Assembly (NCBI RefSeq): GCF_029525575.1
Contig: NZ_JAPDIA010000007.1
Location: forward strand, 372,001-436,000
Direction: 5' to 3'
Length of the DNA: 64,000 nucleotides
Source of the DNA: Cohnella rhizosphaerae
GTDB taxonomy: Bacteria; Bacillota; Bacilli; Paenibacillales; Paenibacillaceae
This document shows, piece by piece, positions 57,612 through 64,000 of this stretch. Made by a program: the position numbers and the translations under genes. The notes under the pieces were generated by a model that saw nothing but the letters and a program-made list of their open reading frames with translations, had not been told where the DNA came from and did no database searches. Each line of letters starts with the position of its first letter. The stretch's first letter is position 1.

Positions 57612-60039
57612 ATGATGAACGAACAGGATTGGACGCAAGAGCAGACGCGGTTGGACGAGGTGACGGAAAAGCTGCGGGCGCGGATCGCCGAGCTGGAGCC
57701 GGAAGCCGACGGCTTGCGGAGTCAGGCCGGAGAGATCCGCAAACGGTTCTGGGAAGAAGTGACGGTGAATACCGCCACCAGCGAGGACTTCGAGGAGACC
57801 TTCTACAGCATTAAGCAGCAAGAGGCGCTGCTGTCCGAGCGGGAGCGCAGCTACAGGCTGCGCCAGCAGCAATGGAAGGGCTTGAACCGGCTGCTGCCTT
57901 CGCCTTATTTCGGCCGGATCGACTTTAGCGAGGACGGGCTCGGCGTCAGCGAGCAGGTGTACATCGGCGTATCGTCCTTCGTCGAATCGAATGGCCTGCA
58001 GTTCCTTGTGTACGATTGGCGCACGCCGATCGCGAGCATGTATTACGATCAATCGCCGGGCCCGGCATTCTATGACACGCCGGGCGGACGCGTGGCGGGG
58101 ACGATGGCGTTGAAGCGGCAGTATCAGATCCGCGAGGGTCGGTTGCTGAACGTGTTCGACACGAGCCTGACGATTGGCGACGAGCTGCTGCAGCAGGTGC
58201 TTGGGCATGGCGCGGACGCGCAGATGAAGACGATCGTGGCGACGATCCAGAAGGAGCAGAACGCCATCATCCGCGACGACGTGAGCCGAATGCTCATCGT
58301 GCAGGGCGCGGCGGGCAGCGGCAAGACGTCGGCGGCGCTGCAGCGCGTCGCGTACTTGCTTTACAAGCATCGCGAACGGCTCAAGGCGGACCAGATCGTT
58401 CTCTTTTCGCCCAACCCGATGTTCAACAGCTACGTGTCCACCGTGCTTCCCGAGCTCGGCGAAGAAAATATGCAGCAGACGACATTCCAGGAATATCTGG
58501 AGATCGGGCTCGGCGACGGGCTGCGAACGGAGGATCCGTTCGATCAGATCGAATACGTGCTGTCGGGCTCGTCTTCCCGCGCGTACGAAGCCCGGCTGGT
58601 GGGGATCGCCTACAAGGCGTCCGCGGCGTTCCTGCATGCGCTCCGGGGGTATGCGGGTTGGCTGGCACGGGAAGGCATGCAGTTCGTCGGCATCCGGTTC
58701 CGCGATCGGGAGCTGATCCCGGCGGCGCGCATGGAGGCCCAATTCTACGGCTACGATCCCGCCGTCGGCGCGGCGAATCGCGTCGCCCTGCTGCAGGAGT
58801 GGCTGCTGAAGGAGCTGACCGCGCTCGAACGCGAGGAGCGGGAGGCCACGTGGGTTCAGGATGAGCTGGATTATCTCGACAAGGACGATTACGCCGCCGC
58901 ATTCAAAGCGCTGCATCAGGACCGCGGCGTGTTCGACTTCGCCGAGCAGTATGAGCAGGTCCAGGAGCGGCTTCAGGGGCGCAGCCGGCGGGACGAGAGC
59001 GACTTCGACTACGCCGAACGCGAGGAGGAGCTGCTTCGCATTCGCGTCGTCAAAGCGCAATTCAAGCCGCTGCGGCGGTTTGTCAAGCGGATGCGGTTCA
59101 TCGACGCGAACGGGCTGTACGCGCAGCTGTTCGGCGACAGAGAAGCTTACTTGGCGATGACCGGCGAGGCGGAGGCGCCGGCGTTGTGGGACGACATTTG
59201 CGAACAAACGAAGGAGAAGCTGGGCAAGCGCGAGCTGTTTTACGAGGATGCGACGCCGTACTTGTATTTGAAGGAGCTCGTCGAAGGCGTGCGGACGAAC
59301 ACGGAGGTCCGTCATGTGTTCGTCGACGAGGGGCAGGATTACTCGGTATTTCAATACGAGTTTTTGAAAAGGCTGTTCCCCAGAGCCCGCATGACGGTGC
59401 TCGGCGACTTCGGGCAGGCGATCTTCACGCAGGCGACGGAGCTGCACGGCGCCGATTCCCCGCTGATCGGGCTGTACGGCGAGGCGGACACCCGCCTCAT
59501 CCGGCTCGTCCGCAGCTACAGATCGACGCGCGAGATCGTGGCGTTCGCGCGGGAGCTGCTGCCGGACGGCCGGGAGATCGTGCCCTTCGAGCGCAGCGGA
59601 CCGAAGCCGCTGCTCGCGCGGACCGCAAGCCTCGAGCAAACCGCGGCGCGCATGGCGGCGGATGTCGCGGCGCTGCGGGCAGAAGGCTATGCCTCCATCG
59701 CCGTCATCTCGAAGACGGCGGCCGAAAGCGCCCAGGCGTACGAGGCGCTGCTGGCGGCAGGCTGCCCGTCGCTGCGGCTCGTCACGAAGCAGACGCCGAC
59801 TTTCGAGAAGGGGACGCTGGTGCTGCCCGCGTACCTCGCGAAGGGCGTCGAGTTCGACGCCGTGCTGATCTACGATGCGTCCGCGGGAACCTACGGCCGG
59901 GAGAGCGAGCGCAAGCTGTTCTACACGGCCTGCACGCGCGCCATGCACCGGCTTGCTGCTCTATGCGGCGGGGGAATGGACGCCGTTCGTGCGGGAGCTG
60001 GATGCCGGTCTGTACGATACGGCGCCGGAAGACGTTTAA
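57612..60039 (+). CDS. helD: RNA polymerase recycling motor HelD, frameshifted at its end
   Basis: An 808-residue superfamily 1 helicase-like ATPase. An N-terminal coiled coil (about 1-75) inserts into the polymerase channel; Walker A GAAGSGKTSAALQRV is near residue 240, Walker B VFVDEGQDYSVF near 570, then LVRSYRST and TPTFEKGTLVLPA. The protein frees stalled RNA polymerase from DNA. An extra T near 59953 breaks the last 30 codons; repaired, it reads HRLLLYAAGEWTPFVREL. The ATG at 57612 is preferred (ATGs at 57612 and 57615). It stands alone. Confidence 0.92.
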
Positions 60040-60054
60040 TCATTGCGAAGCAAG

Positions 60055-60111
60055 GCCGACGGCGGCGGGGCTCATGCACCTTTAACGGTGTACGAACCCG
60101 CCGCCGTCGGC
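60055..60111 (+). terminator. Large GC hairpin after HelD
   Basis: A perfect 15-bp stem, GCCGACGGCGGCGGG/CCCGCCGCCGTCGGC, enclosing a small CACC/GGTG hairpin, with GTTTCC after it. Confidence 0.75.
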
Positions 60112-60309
60112 CGTTTCCCCGAATTTCCGATGCTGCCGGAACTGCCGGCGGTCTTGTGAGATTCTTTTGAGAATGGCTTGATACCATGAATTGTAGCGGA
60201 GAAGAGGGGGGGAAGGAGCACGGAAGGCACTTGCTTATGATGAAATAGGGATACCGCAGTCATGCATCGTTTAAACCTCATGGACGCAAAAAATAAGGAG
60301 GACAAAAAA

Positions 60310-62456
60310 ATGCGGCATTTAAGGTCCGGAAGGAAAATCGTCGGATCCATTCTGATTATTTGTCTGGCGATCGCATCCATCATCGCCATGAACCCGCAGG
60401 CTAACGCAAATGCCGCTGGCTACGGCATCATTTCCACGATCGCAGGCTCGGGCAGCTACAGCTACTCAGGGGATGGGGGCGACGCTTCGTTAGCTAAGTT
60501 TAGCTTGCCCGGCAGCATAGCGGTCGACAGCGGCAAAAATATTTACATAGGAGATACGGGGAATTACAGAGTCCGTAAAATCGACGCGAGCACGAACATC
60601 GTTACGACGGTGGCCGGGACCGGCGAATCGGGTTATTCCGGTGACGGAGGCCTGGCCACAGCCGCGGCACTTGGCCGAATCGACGGCATTGCGATCGATG
60701 CGGCAGGAAACCTTTATATTGCGGACGGAAAAAACTTCCGGATTCGGAAGGTCGACGCCGTCAGCAAAATCATCACTACGGTGGCAGGTACGGGGGGAAT
60801 CCGGATATTCCGGCGATGGAGGTCCGGCCACGGCGGCCAAATTGAACTATCCCTCGGCGATCGCCGTCGACGGCAGCGGGAATCTCTTCTTTGCAGACTC
60901 CAATAATAACCGCATTCGAAAGGTTGACGCAGTCAGCAAGATTATAACGACAGCAGCCGGTACGGGTACTTCCGGTTATTCCGGTGACGGAGGCCCGGCC
61001 ACATCCGCCAAATTATCGTATTCCTGGCATCTCGCCTTTGACGGCATAGGGAATATGTACTCCGTAGAGAACGGACATATTCGAAAGATTGACGCCCTCA
61101 GCGGGATCATCACCACGGTGGCGGGCAATGGTTCTGACGGTTATTCCGGAGATGGAGGTTCAGCCGTATCGGCTCAAATTTATGGACCCCGGGGGAGTCG
61201 CCATTGACGGCAGCGGCAACATTTTTCTGGCAGATGCCTATAACCACCGCATTCGAAAGATCGACCTGAACGGCATCATAACTACCGTGGCGGGAAACGG
61301 AAACGCAGGCTATAGCGCCGATGGCGTGCTGGCGCCCAATTCAAAGCTCAATTACCCATATGGCGTAGCGGTTGACAGCAATGGCGTTCTATACATCGCA
61401 GATCGGAATAACAGCAGAATTCGGAAAGTGTCTCTGGCCGTATCCTATAACGCTAACGCTGCCAGCGGGGCAGTGCCGACCCCTAGCGAATATAACAAGG
61501 GGGGCGACGGTCAGCGTTCCCGGCAACACAGGCGGACTCGTGAAGAAGGGCTATGTTTTTGATGGATGGAATACGAAGGCCGACGGCAGCGGCGCCAACT
61601 ATGCAGCCGGCGACACCTTCATCATGGGTACCGAAAGTATGGTGTTGTACGCAAGTTGGGTGCCGAATCCGTATTCGATCGAACCGATCGGCAATCAGAC
61701 CCTGGAGCCTAAGCGAGCAGGCTACAGCCCCAATACACAGGAAACCAAAACGATAACCATCAAAAAAATCCGGCACAGGCGATCTGGAAGAGCTGGCAGT
61801 CGCATTGAGCGAGAGTGGGGGCGGCGACTTTGAAATCTCCCAACCTATTGCAACGACGCTGAATTCGACGCTAGACACGACCACCTTTACCGTGAGAGCA
61901 AAGGATGGTCTGGCGGTGGGGTCCTATGCGGCGGTGGTCACGGTATCCGCGAAAAATGCGGACAAGGTGAGCTTTACGGTGACGCAGGCGGTGAACGCGC
62001 CTTTGCCTCCGGCCAAGGCGCCAACAGCCAATCCGGCAAGCGGCACGACTGTATCGAACGGGAGCATCGTGACGTTGAATACGGAAACAGCCGGCGCAAC
62101 GATTCATTATACGACCGACGGAACAATGCCGAATACGAACAGCCCCAGCGGCACAAGCGTCACGATCGCCGGCGTGCGGGGGGGCGGTCGTGACGATCAA
62201 GGCGATCGTGGTGAAGGACGGCATCCCCAATAGCCCTACGACGGTCGCCGCATACACGATTCCTTCCATCATGAAAGGCGATGCAAACGGAGACGGGAAG
62301 GCGACTGCCGCAGATGCACTCATCGTTTATAAATATATTCAGCATAAAATAACGCTGACGAATGACGAGTTCGAGGCGCTGGATATGAATGATGACGGGA
62401 AAGTCGATGCGCAGGATGCAGAATTGATTATGCAAATCTATACGAATTCGAAATAA
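60310..62456 (+). CDS. Secreted NHL-repeat protein with C-terminal type I dockerin, five frameshifts
   Basis: About 713 residues. Signal peptide, then NHL beta-propeller repeats (YSGDGGPATxAKLxYPxxIAVDGSGN, NRIRKVDxxSxIITTVAG) to about residue 375, an InlB-type repeat (FDGWNTKADGSGANYAAGDTF), an Ig-like stretch, a chitobiase-like domain, and a dockerin with both calcium loops, DANGDGKATAAD and DMNDDGKVDAQD. Extra bases at G6 (60792-60797), C4G5 (61187-61195), G6 (61499-61504), A7 (61762-61768) and G7 (62178-62184) are all +1; removing them yields one open frame. The ATG at 60310 follows AAGGAGG. The next gene encodes cohesins, the dockerin partner fold. Confidence 0.88.
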
Positions 62457-62469
62457 GGAGTGGGATAAA

Positions 62470-64000
62470 TTGAGGCAACAGTCGATGAAGCTGCTCTCAT
62501 TCATCATGACGCTTTCTATATTGCTGTTCGGATGGCATCCCCTCCGCGCGGCAGCTGCTCCGGCGCCCGAACATCCTGTACGGGTTGAAGTCGGCCAGGC
62601 ATCGGGTGCCCGCGAGGACATCGTCGATGTACCGGTGTTTATCGATCCCGGCGATTACGGGGTGTGGAAATATTCGTTGAACATCTCTTACGACCCGGCG
62701 GTGCTTGAGCTTGCGGAAGGCGCGAGTGTCACGGACGAAGCGGATGCAGCCGGCCCGCTTGAGGTGACAACCGCCGGCGGCGTTTTGCAGGTGGAGGCCT
62801 CCAGCTTCGGGGATTCCTATTTTATAATGGACGAGAAGCAGAAGGTATTCACCATTCATTTCAAGATCAAGAAGACGGCGCCATCCGGGCCTTCCCATGT
62901 GACCGTCAATGACAGTACTTACGTAGAGGATGAGGAGCCGCAAGCCGTCACAACCGTGACGCCCGGCATGGTCACCGTAAGCGATACTGCGGCCGTCACG
63001 ATCGGAAGCGGCAGCGGGTCGGCAGGACAAACGGCTTCGGTTCCTGTGTACCTGGAGAACGCGTCGGCAGACGTAGGCTCGTACGGCATACGAATCGGGT
63101 TTGATCCGACAGCGCTTGAAGTATCAAGCATCGCTGGAGATTCCGGAGAGAGGTTCATCTCCAGCTTTGACAACACCGAAGGCACGCTGATCGGGCTATG
63201 GGCGGACGCTGCGGGCGGCGACCGGCCGCTGCGTGCCGGGGATAGGCTGTTCACGATCCATTTCAAGGTGAAGGCCGCTGCGGCGGCGGGCGATCGATTG
63301 CCGCTTGTCGTTACGGATGCAAATGCGCTGGAGAGCTTCAGCGTGACGGATACGTCCGGCAAAGAAATGATGAAGACGGTAAATTCGGGGATGGTAACGA
63401 TAGGCTTGACCGTTGCGTCGAGCGATCCGACCGGTGCAGGCACAGACGGCAAAACGAAGATAACGGTCGCAGAAACGGCGGGCGCCGGCAACATCTTCAA
63501 GTATAAAAATTTTGCCGGCGCTGCGGCGGATTTGCCCGACGTTGGCGACGCTATTGAAGCGGACTACGCCTTATTGCCCGAGGATGGCCTTGTCGAGGCG
63601 GCTAACGGCGATCGCATCGTTGTTGCGGAAGTGAACGCGGCAGGTCAAGCGGTCAGATCCGGTCAGACGACTGCAATGGTCGCGAGCGGGCAGGGAACAG
63701 TGCTTGCGGCGCCGTCCAATCTGAGCGCGACAGCCGGCGACGGGCAAGTCGCCTTGAGCTGGAACGGCGTAGCGGAAGCAACCTACTACAATATTTACAT
63801 GGGCACGTTAACCGGCGAATACGGCGCTACGCCTGCAGCCACTGTGACGGGAGCAACTTACGCTTATCACGTGACCGGACTTGCGAATGGTCAGACGTAC
63901 TATTTTGCGGTGAAGGCTGGCGACGAAGCCGGGATCGGCCCCAACTCGAATGAAGCGAGCGCAATCCCGCAATCGGCCGGCAGCAATCAGGGGGAGCGGC
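62470..64000 (+). CDS. Secreted protein with two cohesin domains and FN3, 3' end outside window
   Basis: At least 510 residues, intact as far as read. The TTG at 62470 is set by AAGGAG 8-9 bp upstream; signal peptide SFIMTLSILLFGWHPLRAAA. Two cohesin domains (about 38-170 and 172-312) have the hallmark DVPVFI...YSLNISYDPAVLEL and SVPVYL...YGIRIGFDPTALEV openings and the late VFTIHFKIK/LFTIHFKVK strands. A domain seen in Paenibacillus surface proteins follows (NIFKYKNF...AANGDRIVVAEV), then fibronectin III. It lies 13 bp after a dockerin gene, so they are probably one operon. Confidence 0.88.
   Translation, partial: MRQQSMKLLSFIMTLSILLFGWHPLRAAAAPAPEHPVRVEVGQASGAREDIVDVPVFIDPGDYGVWKYSLNISYDPAVLELAEGASVTDEADAAGPLEVTTAGGVLQVEASSFGDSYFIMDEKQKVFTIHFKIKKTAPSGPSHVTVNDSTYVEDEEPQAVTTVTPGMVTVSDTAAVTIGSGSGSAGQTASVPVYLENASADVGSYGIRIGFDPTALEVSSIAGDSGERFISSFDNTEGTLIGLWADAAGGDRPLRAGDRLFTIHFKVKAAAAAGDRLPLVVTDANALESFSVTDTSGKEMMKTVNSGMVTIGLTVASSDPTGAGTDGKTKITVAETAGAGNIFKYKNFAGAAADLPDVGDAIEADYALLPEDGLVEAANGDRIVVAEVNAAGQAVRSGQTTAMVASGQGTVLAAPSNLSATAGDGQVALSWNGVAEATYYNIYMGTLTGEYGATPAATVTGATYAYHVTGLANGQTYYFAVKAGDEAGIGPNSNEASAIPQSAGSNQGER

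Noticed and set aside
57579..59948. A 789-residue minus-strand ORF opposite helD
   Set aside because: The helD frame has clear Walker motifs; the antisense frame has only low-complexity Arg/Leu/Gln sequence.

Overview
The window is GC-rich DNA from a Gram-positive bacterium. It most resembles a Paenibacillaceae member such as Cohnella or Paenibacillus; this is inferred from gene content, not from a marker gene. The clues are YesM/YesN-type sensor kinase and AraC-type response regulator pairs beside MalF/MalG-type sugar importers, lipoprotein binding proteins, an S-layer (SLH) protein, HelD, strong AGGAGG ribosome sites, TTG/GTG starts and sigma-A promoters.

Layout. 1-18 kb is a mixed stretch of short transcription units: several short-chain dehydrogenases (SDR) with TetR or MerR regulators and clear palindromic operators, a DinB-like protein, acetyltransferases, an HD-GYP c-di-GMP phosphodiesterase, a membrane/XRE/membrane trio like yoaS-yozG-yoaT, a Fur-boxed siderophore-binding lipoprotein behind an AraC regulator, an ECF42-like sigma factor with its DGPF/YCII partner, and an SGNH hydrolase. 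18-31 kb (minus strand) is a polysaccharide-use locus: sensor kinase, response regulator, binding protein, two permeases, a heparinase II/III-type lyase and a large secreted GH2 enzyme. 31.7-33.6 kb is an SLH-anchored surface protein. 33.8-53.2 kb (plus strand) is a second polysaccharide region: kinase/regulator, permease-permease-binding protein, a PL8 lyase with two inserted discoidin modules, binding protein-permease-permease, and another kinase/regulator. 53.4-60 kb holds an SRPBCC protein, a secreted clan-A glycoside hydrolase, a truncated nitronate monooxygenase and HelD. 60.3-64 kb holds an NHL-repeat protein with a C-terminal dockerin followed at once by a protein with two cohesin domains, which runs off the window.

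How it works together. Secreted lyases and hydrolases cut an acidic polysaccharide, probably hyaluronan- or xanthan-like. Three importers lacking their own ATPase would take up the products, and three kinase/regulator pairs would sense them. The PL8 lyase and the second importer share a matching regulator-site layout: paired 10-mers at 19-bp spacing followed by a -10 box exactly 22 bp downstream.

Two things stand out at sequence level. First, about 35 one-base frameshifts break roughly 20 genes, nearly all +1 and mostly in homopolymer runs. I read these as base-calling errors, so I annotate the affected genes as full-length CDS. Second, intergenic regions carry tandem arrays of hairpin-forming units with a 51-bp period at four places in different sequence families, and a 72-bp period at a fifth. 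A single unit resembling the 72-bp family appears to sit inside an acetyltransferase gene.
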